Positions 11,535 to 22,891 of a DNA stretch of 64,000 nt are shown here, piece by piece. Origin of the DNA: Nageia nagi (lineage: Eukaryota > Pinophyta). Every line of letters begins with the position of its first letter. Position 1 is the stretch's first letter. Where the stretch lies: assembly GCA_050084985.1 (NCBI GenBank), contig JBITNC010000001.1, forward strand, positions 167,648,001 through 167,712,000, given 5' to 3'. The notes under the pieces were generated by a model. It saw only the letters and a program-made list of their open reading frames with translations, did no database searches and was not told the DNA's origin. The position numbers and the translations under genes were made by a program.

Positions 11535-13480
11535 ATGGCAAGCGGAGAAGGTTTCTCATCTAACAAAGCACCTCTCTTTTATGGAAACAATTATGCTTTC
11601 TAGAAAATTTGAATGAAGACTTATCTTAGTGCATTGGGTTTTGGTACTTGGGATGCTGTTAAAAGGGGATACACTCCTCCCCCTACAGGTCCATCAGATG
11701 AAGCAGAAAGAAAGGCATTTGAATTTGATGCAAAAGCAAGAAATGCTCTAATGTGTGGTCTAGTGGACAGTGAACTGGTGAAATTTATGGCATGCAAATC
11801 TACAAAAAAAATATGGAATAAGTTGAAGAGCATTCACGAAGGAGATGATAAAGTCAAGGAAGCAAAACTCCAAACTTATAGAGCTCAATTTGAAGTTCTA
11901 AAGATGAATGAAGATGAAACCATCGAAGCATACATGTTGAGAGTAAATGAAATTACTAATGCAATCAGAGGTCTTGGGGAAGAAATTGAATATCATGTCA
12001 TCGTGAAAAAGGTACTGCGATCTCTCACATCTCGCTTTGATTCAAAGGTGTCTACTATTGAAGAAGTAAAAAATTTGAAAACTTTCAGCATGGATGAAAT
12101 GCATGGATTGCTGACTGCTTATGAAATGAGGATCGGAAAAGCAAAGCATTCAGAAAAGGAAGTAGTGTTTAAAACCAACAATAGTACCAAAGCCAAAATA
12201 GATTCTGACGATGAAGAACAATCTGATGGAGTAGAAGCAAATTTTGTTAGAAAACTAAAAAGGGGAAAAGGTAAATATGAAGGCAAGCTACCATTTAAAT
12301 GTTTTAACTGTGGTGGTATTGGTCATTTCATTTCAAAATGTCCATATAGAAAAACTGATAAAGATGATCAAGAATCATATTTTGAGAAAAACCACAAAAT
12401 GAAATCTCATGTTCGAAATAGAAGGTCAAATAGACAGAGCTTCATATCCAGAAATAAAGGCTCCACTGATGATGATTCCAGTAATGAATCAGAAAAAGAA
12501 TACAATGAAGCATTGTTTATGGCATTTGAAGAGAAACTGAATGAAGATAATCAAAATGCCCAAGAACATAAAAAGGAAGAGATAGATGAAGAAAATGGCT
12601 ATGAGATTGAGATTGATCTTGAAGAAGAACTAATAACAGCATTGAATGAACTGAATAAAGAAGTAAAGAAAAATAAGAAACTCTCAAAAAGGTTTGATGA
12701 TGCAAGTAATATTATAGAAACCTTAAAAATAGAAGTGGAAGAATCTAAGAGGATAAATGAGAGTTTGGAGGAATAGCTTCTTGTGAAAGTTAAAAATTAC
12801 AGTAAGCTTGAAGAAGAAATAACTGGACTACGTATGCAACTAGAGGAAGTCACCAAGAGAATCAGTTCTTTTGAATATCTAGAAGGAAGGTCGACTAAAC
12901 TCAGTGAAATCATTAACAGTTAAAGAATGTTTTCTGATAAATCTAGTCTGGGATATGAACAAGGACAATCTTCCAATGACATAAAAATGGAAAACATAAA
13001 AGAAACCAAGAAGAAGGAAGATAGCTCAGGACTGGAGGATGATGGCTTCACTCAAGTGCATTCCAGAAGAAGACCCTATGCAAGACCAAGAAGTACTCAG
13101 CAATATAATAGATACATCCATCCCTTCAATGGATACTGTTTCAAATGCAATGCGTATGGACACAAAATTTTTGAATGTAAGTATAATATCACTCCAAGAA
13201 CCTTTGTTACTAGGAATGCATTCGGCCCACTAATGGAGTATCCTGTTGAGTGTTACAACTGTCATAAATATGGACACATTGCCTGATTCTGCAGAAATAA
13301 TCATGGCATGAGGTTCTTTCCACTGAGACAATTTCCTTCCATAAGATAGAATAAACAGTTTCAGAGCAGTCATCCACAGGAAGTAGAAAAGAATAATAAA
13401 AAACAAGAAGCTGAAATAAAAGTAAAACAAGTCTGGAAATAAAAGGAGAAACTCAGAGAGTATAAAGAGTCCTTAATCAT
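11535..13480 (+). pseudogene. Copia-1 gag
   Basis: Capsid/nucleocapsid part of a single gag-pol frame. I choose ATG 11,535 because it is the first ATG after the primer site and in frame with everything to 16,610. A UBN2-like copia gag region fills about 11,613-12,150 (KIWNKLKSIHEGDDKVKEAK is typical). A first CCHC knuckle (CFNCGGIGHFISKC) lies near 12,300, an acidic then coiled-coil stretch at about 12,480-12,900, and two further knuckles follow: CFKCNAYGHKIFEC at 13,137 and CYNCHKYGHIA-stop-FC near 13,250. Stops at codons for former Trp, Arg and Gln interrupt it, including two just after the start. No frameshift is seen. Confidence 0.85.
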
Positions 13481-14080
13481 TTAAACAGCATTAAAAGCTC
13501 AAGACAAACCATCACCATGGATATTAGATAGCAGATGCTCAAGTCACATGATAGGTGACAAGAAGAAATTTCAAAAACTACAGAAATATGAAGGTGGGTC
13601 AGTAAGATTTGGAAATAATGATGGCGCATAGATTATCAGCAAAGGGACAGTCAAAATAAATGATGGAAACATCAGATCTGAAGAGGTATTATTTGTTGTG
13701 GGACTGAAGCATAATTTGTTGAGTGTCAGTCAAATATGTGACAAAGGACATGATGTAATTTTCAAAAAGCATGGCTGTGAGATCCAAAGGGCAAATAGTG
13801 GTAGACTTGTAGCAGTTGGTACAAGAACCTGTGGCAATTTATACACCTTATCAGATATTTTAGAGGGATCATGTCTTCTAGGTAAGGAGAGTGATGATTG
13901 GCTATGGCATAAGAGATTAGGACACATCTATTTTAAAAACTTGATGAACATTTGCTCAAAAAGAGCAGTAAGAGATATGCCCTATATCAGCACACCAGCA
14001 AATGATATTTGTGATTCATGCCAAAAGGGAAAGCAAACTCGGGCAAAGTTCAAAGTGAAAGAATATCACACAAGCAAACC
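13481..14080 (+). pseudogene. Copia-1 protease and GAG-pre-integrase region
   Basis: PSPWILDSRCSSHMIGDK (about 13,511-13,565) is the copia aspartic protease site, normally D-S/T-G-C, here D-S-R-C, a G-to-R loss. LKHNLLSVSQICDKGHDV follows at about 13,704-13,757. The integrase zinc region is WLWHKRLGHIYFKNLMN (about 13,900-13,950) and CDSCQKGKQTRAKF (about 14,010-14,050). Same frame as gag, with a stop at about 13,629. Confidence 0.85.
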
Positions 14081-15100
14081 ATTGGAAATCATACACACCG
14101 ACCTATGCAGACCAATGAGAACACAAAGCTTCAATGGAGATAAGTATTTTATTCTGTTTATAGATGATTATTCAAGAATGACTTGGGTGCAATTTTTAAA
14201 ACATAAATCTAAAGCTTTTGAAATGTTTAAAGCATTTAAAAATCAAGTAGAAAATAAGATAGAGAGGAGAATTAAATGTCTTCGCTCAGACAGAGGAGGT
14301 GAGTTCACTTCTGATGAGTTTACTAAGTTTTGCATACAACACAGAATTAAAAGACAATTCTCTGCAGCTAGAACTCCACAACAAAATGGAGTAGTTGAAA
14401 GAAAAAATAGAGCAGTACAAGAAATGGCTCGAACCATGCTGATAGAAAGCAAGGTTGCTGATAGGTTCTAGAAAGAAGCAGTGCATACTACAGTGCATAT
14501 TCAAAATAGATGTATGATGCGACCATATGAGGATAGAACACCATATGAATTATGGTTTGGAAGAAGAGCTACAGTGAGGCACTTCAGGATCTTTGACAGC
14601 AAATGCTATATCAAGAGAATAGAAGAAAATTTAGGAAAGTTTGAGGATAGATCTGATGAAGGTATCTTTCTTGGTTACTCTTCGAAGAGCAAAGCATACA
14701 GGTGTTACAATAAAAGGACAAAAACAATCGTTGATAGTGTTGATGTTTGCATTGATGAGCAAAGAGATCTTCCCGAGAGAAATGATGATGATGATCTTCC
14801 TGCCTATCAAGATTCAATTGAAGAAGACAAAAAGAATAAAAACAAATCTAAGCCTCCTGTATAGCAATCACAAGTAAAGAAACCAAAAGATTCAAATTCA
14901 CCAAGTAACTCAAATGGTGTTTCAGAAAATGAGTCGGAAGAAGATGAAAATTCAAAAACTCCACCAAATAGATGGCACAAGGATCATCCACAAGAGCAAA
15001 TCATCGGTGAGTTTCATACAGGCATCCAAACTCACAGAGGGGTTTCAAGCACCTATTCTCTCCTATCCAGAATAGAGCCTAAAAATGTCTCAGAAGCTAG
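14081..15100 (+). pseudogene. Copia-1 integrase
   Basis: Catalytic DDE core: first Asp in IIHTDLC (about 14,090-14,110), second in CLRSDRGGEF (about 14,277-14,306), Glu in QQNGVVERKNR (about 14,380-14,412). The C-terminal extension contains FLGYSSKSKAYRCYNKRTK, typical of copia integrase. A variable, acidic, Asn/Lys-rich linker (14,760-15,100) joins it to RT. Stops at 14,469 (FW to F-stop) and about 14,862 break the frame. Confidence 0.88.
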
Positions 15101-16610
15101 CCAAGATGAAAGTTGGATGAAAGCAATGGAGGAAGAACTCACTCAAATTGAAAAGAATGAAACATGGGAACTCGTTCCTAGACCAGCCAACAAAAATGTG
15201 ATTGGCACAAAGTGGATTTTTCGCAATAAGTTGAATGAAGATGGGATAGTGGTTCAAAATAAAGCTAGACTTGTTTGCAAGGGATATGCTCAAGTTGAAG
15301 GAATTGATTTTGAAGAAACTTTTGCACCTATGGCCAGATTAGAAGCTATTCACATGTTTTTAGCTTTTACAGTGTATAAAAACTTTAAAGTTTATCAAAT
15401 GGATGTAAAATCAGCCTTTCTAAATGGCAAAATTGAGGAAGAAGTCTATATTGAACAGCCAGATGGTTTCCAATTGGGAGAGGATCCTAATCTGGTATGC
15501 AAACTAAAGAAGGCTTTGTATGGTTTAAAATAGGCACCTCGAGCATGGTACTCCAGACTTGATACATATCTTTAGCAGCAAGGCTTTAGAAAAGGAATGG
15601 TGGATAGCAATTTATACATTAAATCAGAAAAGGAAAATCAGCTAATTATTATTGTCTATGTAGATGATATAATCTTTGGAGGAAGTAAGAATGAGCTATG
15701 TAAAAATCTTGCTGACAACATGCAAACAGAATTCAAGATGTCTATGATAGGTGAGCTTGCATTCTTTCTCAGCCTACAAATCAATCAGTTGAAGAATGGC
15801 ATGTTCATTTCTCAAACCAAGTATGTTAAGGAGATGCTAAAGAAGTTTACCATGGAAGACTGTAAACCTGTGAGCACCCCTATGATGACAAGCTGCAAAT
15901 TAAGCAAGGATGATAAAGCAACAATAGTAGATCAAACACAATATAGGTCAATGATTGGAATTTTATTATATTTGATAGCAACTAGACTGGATATTCTTCA
16001 AGCAATATGTATGGTTGCTCAATTTCAAGCAAATCCCAAAGAAACACATGTTACTACAGTAAAGAGAATATTTAGATATCTCAAAGGTACAGTAGAATAT
16101 GGTTTATGGTATCCTAGAGGAAAGGACTTTACACTTACTGCCTTTTCAGATGCAGACTGGGCAGGATGCGTGGATGATAGGAAGAGCACCAGTGGAGGAG
16201 CATTTTATTTGGGTAATAATCTTGTTGGATGGTACAGTAAAAAACAAGACTCAGTATCCCTATCTATAGCAGAAGCAGAGTATATAGTAGCAACTTCTTG
16301 CTGCACATAGATTCTATGGATGAAGTAGATGCTAAAATATTTTGGTATACAGATTAACGAGCCCATATCAATTCTGTGTGATAACACAAGTGCAATCAAT
16401 ATCTCAAAAAATCCTATTATGCACTCATGAACAAAGCATATAGCAATCAGATATCACTTTCTAAAAGAAAGAGTGGCACAAGGAGAAGTACAATTGGATT
16501 TTGTTCCAACCACAGAGCAAGTAGCAGACATCTTTACAAAGCCTTTGCCCAAAGACATCTTCGAAAATCTTCGAAATAAGCTAGGAGTTGTTGTCCTTCC
16601 CAAGCATTAG
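15101..16610 (+). pseudogene. Copia-1 reverse transcriptase and RNase H
   Basis: RT opens with [20 protein letters not shown]. It has the blocks [14 protein letters not shown] and [40 protein letters not shown]-stop-AP, and the catalytic YVDD at 15,657-15,668. RNase H contains FSDADWAGCVDDRKSTSGG (about 16,147-16,203) and the late SIAEAEYI; the frame ends VADIFTKPLPKDIFENL, then TAG at 16,608-16,610. Five further stops, all explicable as CAG to TAG or CGA to TGA, lie at about 15,531, 15,573, 16,308, 16,326 and 16,428. Confidence 0.9.
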
Positions 16611-16633
16611 CTAGTTCTGGACATCACATTCTT

Positions 16634-16836
16634 AGGGGGAGTGTTTATTTTTTCTTTCCTATATTGCTTCTGTGTATCTTGTTTTTGTGCGCATACTACT
16701 GATTTCCTGAGAATGTCATGTATGGACTCAGGGGGAGTCTGTAAATGCCCTTTATTATTGTTGATAAAGGGGGAGAGAAAAGTCCCAATGTTGGTGTCTG
16801 ATCAAGTGGTGTTGCCAACAATTCCAAAGGGGGAGA
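16634..16836 (+). promoter_or_regulatory. Copia-1 polypurine tract cluster
   Basis: Four G-rich purine tracts precede the 3' LTR: AGGGGGAG at 16,634, AGGGGGAG at 16,730, AAAGGGGGAGAG at 16,766 and AAAGGGGGAGA at 16,826-16,836, the last one base before the LTR and the likely plus-strand primer. Multiple PPTs are described for Sireviruses. Confidence 0.85.
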
Positions 16837-16837
16837 T

Positions 16838-18801
16838 TGTTGAGCATGGGTGATTGTCATTGTTGTCAACACATGGTTTTGGTTGTGTCTTTGCATCCAT
16901 TTGGTTTTGGCTGTGTCTTCACACAGTAGTATGAGTTCATTTTAAGATCCCCGGGATGATGTTCCAGAATGAAATGATAAAGCTTAGTTGTAGAAAAATC
17001 TAGGTTTCGGAGAAGGTGAGAGTTGTGAAAAATCTGGGTTCCAGAGAAGGTGAGAGTTGTTGAAAAATCTAGGTTCCAGAGAAGGTGAGAGTTGTGAAAA
17101 ATCCGAGTTCTGGAGAAGGTGAGAGTTGTGAAAAATCCAGGTTCCAGAGAAGGTGAGAGTTGTGAAAAATCTAGGTTCCAGAGAAGGTGAGAGTTGTTGA
17201 AAAGTCCAGGTTTTGGAGAAGGTAAGAGCTATGGAAAAGCCCAAGTTCTAGAGAAGGTGAGGTCAGTAAAGAGAAATTGAGGAGTTGGAACCAGTTAATT
17301 AAGTATTCTGGAAGTAGAGCATTTCAAAAATATGAAGATGACATCAGCAATTTTGGGTCTTAACCCAAAACTAGATCCTGGAAGCGATGAGGTCAGCAAG
17401 GGGCAACTAAAAGAGCTGGAGCTAGTGAGAAAAATATTCTGAAAGCAAGAGATGATGTCACAGGGAGAACGATGTTCACATTCTTTAATAGAACCAGGTT
17501 TCGGAGATGATGAGGTTAGCAAAGAGTGATCAAATAGCCAGTGAGTAAAGCATTCCAAAATGTAGAGATGAGATCAGCAAAGAGAGATTGAAAATCTAGA
17601 GTCCATAAAGTAAATGTTCCAGAAGTAAAATGTTCCAGATCAAAAGGATGATGTCACAGAGGATAAGATAGTCACGTTTTGGTAAAGATCAGAGTCCAGA
17701 GATGATGACATCATGGTGTTAGTGTTGAAAAGTCCAGAAGGCCACAAAGATACCTTGGAACTCTCTTTCAAAGTCTGGAGATGATGACATCATGTGGGAA
17801 GCATTTTACTCTACTTCCAGAGTCTGAAGATGATGACATCATGATGTATACAATAAGCATCTGGTAAGCAAGACAAAGAGTCCAGGATTATCAGAAATAC
17901 CATTATGAAGAAGAAAAGAGTCTGGGATTATCAGAAATACCATTATAAAGAAGAAAAGAGTCCAGAATTATCAAAAATACCATTATGAAGAAGAAAAAAG
18001 TCTGAAATTATCAGAAATAATTAGATACTATCAAATCTCTAAAATCAGTGGAGAAAAAGGTATACTTGTCTAAACAACTCTATTTGAGCAATAGGAGCGT
18101 TCGTCAGTTACAGCAGTTGCAGACTCAGATAGTGAACTCTCTTTAGTGCAGGAGCAGTTACAAATAAAGATTCCTTTTAAGTTTGTTTTTGGTAACATGT
18201 CATGACAGGAACAGTTTCATGAGGGGCTTTCTTGATGTGTAACAGTTGCAGGAAAGTACGTGAAGTGTGGATTGTAGATGAAGTAAAAAGGGGCCAGTAG
18301 AGAAGGGTGATAAGTGTGGTAAGAATGTGAAGTGAGCAAACAAATATGTAGATAGGAGTGTGATTGTTTAAGTGTGTTACTTTGGAGTTGTGTGTAGAGA
18401 TAAAACAGTGAACATCAAAACTAGACCATTGAGGGTCTTCTAGAATTGTATTCTTTCCTCCTTTTTGAATGTTGTCTCAAGTGGGTGCTTGAGAGCTGGA
18501 GTTGGTGCTCCAAGTAGTAGGTGCTGCTATTTGCAAAGTGGTAGTTGGTGCTACCCTTCACAGTTGGTGCTATGAATTTGTAAGCTTTCTTTAATGGCTG
18601 GATTTGGATTGGTGTCTAAGCAGTCATTTTTAGGGATGTAGCCAATCTGGTGAACCTCATTACATCTGGTGTTGTGTGATGTACTGGTGTGCTTGCTCAA
18701 TTTTCTCTGGCTTTTAATCTATCTTTATTTAACAAGGTTAAATTGATTATTTTTATATACACTGATTCACCCCCCCTCTCAGTGTCACTCGAAGTCCAAC
18801 A
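16838..18801 (+). repeat. Copia-1 3' LTR (1964 bp)
   Basis: Same length as the 5' LTR and aligning end to end, starting TGTTGAGCAT and ending AAGTCCAACA. In the first 170 bp I count about 13 differences, all transitions, many at CG or CNG sites. Confidence 0.95.
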
Positions 18802-18806
18802 TATCC
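18802..18806. repeat. Copia-1 target-site duplication, right (tatcc)
   Basis: Matches 9502-9506 exactly. Confidence 0.95.
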
Positions 18807-19439
18807 ATTATTACATCCATAAAGTGTTATAAATCTTGTGTGTGTTTTACATCCATACACTCTTATTATTCATGATATCACATATGTTTATACCAATATA
18901 TTATGTTCAAAACCATGTATAAATATAGCCAAGAAAATGGAAAATGATGCATTTGATTCCATTCTCCTACAAAGAAAATCTTTTTCTATAAGCATAGCAG
19001 TACTATATAAACATAAATATCACTTTGAATTTATAAAACATATCATAAATGAAGTGTTAAAACTAAATGAAAACATAGTAAATAAACTTTCATACATTTC
19101 TATTTTAAGGCATACATCTAAAAGGCATATAAAAAATATAAATATACATTAATATGATACTAAAACATGCATATAGAAATCTAGGCTATCATATGTATTA
19201 CAAAATATAACCAAATATTTACCACATAAACCATCCACCATCTATCTAGAAAAACTAACCATCAATCATGACTACCATGATCCAAAAAATAGATAAGGTC
19301 ATCAAAAAATAGGCCTACAAATAACATGCCTAAACATATGAGATGGTCATGCTCTCTATGATCCCAAAAAATAAATAACATAATCTAATAAAACCCATAA
19401 GTCTAACATGAAATATAAAAGCAAGTAACCATATCACTA
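18807..19439 (+). other. Element A 3' region continuing after copia-1
   Basis: AT-rich sequence that continues element A once copia-1 is removed. An open stretch at 18,838-19,152 has Ile/Lys/Asn-rich, low-information composition and is not called as a gene. Confidence 0.4.
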
Positions 19440-21350
19440 AAATATCCTTAAGAGCTACCCTCTCCACCATTTGTAGGACTACTAGCTCTACCCTATTTGG
19501 GGTGGATAATGCCCACTAAACCTATAGGACTCATATCCTAAATCACTCTATGAATCTTAGAAGATCTTGCTATGACTATGAGATGTGATAGGTATAACCA
19601 CCCTACCTTGAGTACTAGTAGTCTACTAGGGTCCAATAGGTGCTTGATAAATTGAGACATCCATGGGGACATATGTGATAGGATGAAATGAATATAACAT
19701 GCTAGAAATGTATGGAGTTACCCCTATCAACCATGTTTGAATAATACAGAAGTAATAATCCATTTGCTAAAGAATCCCTTGAATAAATGCTCATGGCTAA
19801 CTAGCTCCCCTTGCAAATGTACTAACTCCTCCATCCTATGAAGAGGCTTGAGCCTCATCCCTCTCTTGGTGATATATATCTCTCTCAGCTTGATATTGAT
19901 ACATATGAGCACTAAGCTAAGAAACTTGGTATATCAACTCATATATATCTCCCAAGAGTGCATCAATGCTAGGTACTTATGAAGGAGGAGCTCTCCCTCC
20001 TCTCACACCTCTAGTATAAGTACCTACCTCAGTATCCTCACCCTAGCTAGCTATGCCCTCTAGCTCAACCATCATCTACTCCTTAGCTACCTACTCCTCA
20101 ATCACCTCCCTAACCTTGATAGCTACCTCAATCTCATATACTCACTAGCATACTCTACATCCTAGTGCATCACTATCCTTGGCTTCTAGCTCTACTTGCC
20201 ACCAAGTATCAAAAGCCTTAGTAATGATGACATCATCAACACCTGTGTCCTCTACCAAGGGCTCCTCCTATGTGAGATTTGGCTTTGCATAAAATAGGGA
20301 TTGAATCCGCTCAATTGGTAGCTTGCCATCTCTCAAAAAATGCAAAGGTGCCAATGGAAAATCCTACACCAAACCAAACTAATAGTGCACACAATCAAAG
20401 TAGAAGTACTCTAAAAACTTAGTCTATAGCCTACTAAGAACTTGAGCCTTCCTAATACTTATCAACTATGCTGCAAGCTCATCCCAAGATGAGTAACCAT
20501 GGTAGGGATGAAACCTCACCTTATATGTAATAAGGTGAGTGAGCATCCTCTAATAATAGGTGACATCTCATCAAATTCCATCTAAAGGGTGAGTATAAAA
20601 TTCCTCTCACAAATGCATGATATTCATGGGATAAACCATATGGGTATTAGAACCAGGCACTAGAAGTTCCAAAAGATGAGCTACATGTGTATGCTCATAG
20701 GCATATGCGTAAAGAGTAATAGTGATTGATAATGAGGCTCTATGGCCTAAAGAATAAAATAATAACTCCCAATAGATCTAGGCTAACAATATGGGAGCCC
20801 AATCATATACTATCCCCTACTACAACATATCAACCACTATGTGCAATAGAGATCAAGGAAACCTCTTACTGCTAGTATTTGGGAGAGAGTAACACTATAT
20901 GAGCCCCATCAAATAGGAGGCTCTAAGAATACCCTATTGATCATTTGTCCAATAATGAAAGTATGAAAGACCTCTAGAAAACATCTCACCTATAACTCCA
21001 TCACCTGCACCCACCCCATAGACTGCAACAATATCAAGATGCACTAAATCCTAATCTAGCACATGCTAAATTCAATGACCCTAAATAGGTAGATGATATA
21101 AGTGATGGATGTCCTCCATCATAAAAATCATCTCCCTTGTAGGAAGATGGAAGGTGTTAATCAAGGAATCCCATATTTCTAGCAGGGCTACCAATAATGG
21201 ATAGTCCCAATGAATACGGCCCAATGGGGTCTAGCTCCAAATCCAACAAAGCAAAGAAAAGTTTGATCCATGATAGTCAATAAAACTTGACCATCCTCAA
21301 GTATGTGAGGATATCTCCCTCTAGGCTCGAAGACATCACAAACCTAATAG
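19440..21350 (-). pseudogene. Element A antisense PMD-like ORF
   Basis: Decayed ORF opposite to A's gag-pol, between integrase and 3' LTR. On the minus strand at about 21,200-21,090 it reads EIWDSLINTFHLPTREM, then EDIHHLYHLPI, which fits the Plant Mobile Domain signature (E-R-W-x-x-x-T-N-T-F-H-L-P-x-G-E-M, E-D-V-x-x-L-x-G-L-P). Farther on come VRFHPYHGYSSWDELAA (about 20,520) and FLEYFYFDCVHY (about 20,420), then an acidic tail. Most stops are TAG at likely former Gln or Trp codons. The start is unclear; the frame shifts near 21,220. PMD proteins occur as host proteins (MAIN/MAIL) and inside transposons; here the context says transposon cargo. Confidence 0.55.
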
Positions 21351-22876
21351 TAATTAATAATAAGCTAAGTTAATATATATATATATAATAAAATTAACCT
21401 AAATACAAATATCAGTGATCGAGTTATCAAGGTCTAGGATCACTAGCATTCGTTACTCGAATGCTAGCGACACTGAAACCCTTTGGCTTTGGCTAGTGAC
21501 AATAGTTGAGGTTTCAAAATTTTCACAACATATTAATAATAGAGTTTAAATTAAAATTCTAAATGGTTAAAAAACTCTATAAAAATATTTCTAACTACTC
21601 TACAGTTTCTATTTTTTAGAACATGAAGTAAAAATGAATTAATAAACAAAAAATTAAAAAGAGGGTTTTAAAACCCTACCTCTTTCCTCATGGGCCTATT
21701 GTGTGGCATCTAGCATCTTTGTGGTGCATCCTAGATCACAACTGTAGTAAAAATTATAAGCATAGGGTCAAACTTTGAGAAGGTGGGGTAGGGAAGTCAA
21801 AGGGCTTTGACCAATCACTAAAAAGTAAATAAAAAAATAACAACAAATCTTTTTTATTTTTAAACCCTCACATAGTTGAATGCTAGTGATTCATGATGGG
21901 GTGCTAGCGATCCGTAAGATCATTGATGACTTAAAAAATTATAAAAAATCAAAAAATCATTAAAAAAACAAAAGAAAAAATGTATTTAAGCTCTCCATTT
22001 TAGCACCCTTATACATATATTCTTTATTTATTTTTCCAAAATAATAAACTTCAAAAAATTAAAATAAATAAATAATAAAAAAATGATGAAAAAAATTTAA
22101 AATGAGTTCCTAAAGCTCTTTGTCACATAAAATTAGCCTAAGACCATGATAAAAATATAAAAACACTTGAAATTCTCATACTCAAAAGTTTTAATGAAAT
22201 ACCTATGGTTAGAGTCCCTTATGAGGTAACATCAGGAAAATTATCTTTTGTACCTCATGCATATATATATATATATATATATATAACCCTAAAAACTAAA
22301 AAATGTGTCAAAGACAAAATAGAAACAAATGATTTTCTTATTGACTTGGTCCAAAGCCAAATGTTTTGAGAAAACCTAAAACTCTTGAATAACTTTGAAT
22401 TCAAAAAATGAGCCTTCTTTTAGCAAAGAAAAGAAAGATAGGTTTAGATGTGATTAAAATTGTTAGATGAACTTTTGCATAAGATCATCAAGTAACCCAC
22501 CTGCTAGGGTAAAAGCAAAATAATCAAAGCTTTGTATTCACAAGGGAGCTTCTTTATCACATGCTAGCTATGGTATACACCTTATGGCTAAGACTCCATC
22601 CATATCTTGCCAATACAGCATAATGGTATAATGATAACTACCTAAGTTACACCTTGCACTACAACGCTTATTATTTTCAAAATGTGTCAAATGCAAAAGA
22701 ACAAAAAATGGATTTAGTCATAATCCAATCACTCAAATTTAGCTTATTCATAGAGAATAAGTTAATTCAAAACCTTGACCTAATGTTAGGAATACAAGTT
22801 TTAAACTTGATTGCACCCCTTTCAAATAGGTTTAGTTTTTTGAAATAATCCCTATTTATAAAATGTTGGGCATTTC
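21351..22876 (+). other. Element A 3' noncoding region before the polypurine tract
   Basis: No gene. It holds short TA runs (21,374-21,390 and 22,258-22,284), A-rich tracts (21,830-22,100) and motifs of the type GATCACTAGC near 21,422 and 21,900. It leads directly to A's polypurine tract. Confidence 0.5.
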
Positions 22877-22891
22877 AAAAAAGGGGCAAAA
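22877..22891 (+). promoter_or_regulatory. Element A polypurine tract
   Basis: AAAAAAGGGGCAAAA directly precedes TGTAGACAC, the 3' LTR start. Element C has AAAAAGGGGAAAAA directly before TGTAGACTC in the same relative place. Confidence 0.8.

Larger units (their letters stand above)
9507..18801 (+). mobile_element. Copia-1: complete Sirevirus-like Ty1/copia retrotransposon
   Basis: A 9295-bp element with two LTRs of 1964 bp each (TGTT...AACA), TSD tatcc, a primer binding site at 11,473, one 1691-codon gag-pol frame (11,535-16,610) and repeated purine tracts before the 3' LTR. Domain order gag, protease, integrase, RT, RNase H is that of Ty1/copia. Long LTRs, total size, a gag with a coiled-coil stretch and several CCHC knuckles, and multiple polypurine tracts point to the Sirevirus (SIRE/Maximus) lineage. 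It is inserted in the 3' part of element A. All damage I could see in the ORF is nonsense substitution, so it is dead but structurally intact. Confidence 0.95.

Noticed and set aside
18838-19152. 104-codon ORF right of copia-1
   Set aside because: AT-driven composition (Ile, Lys, Asn, Tyr), no motif and no partner elsewhere in the window; treated as noncoding.
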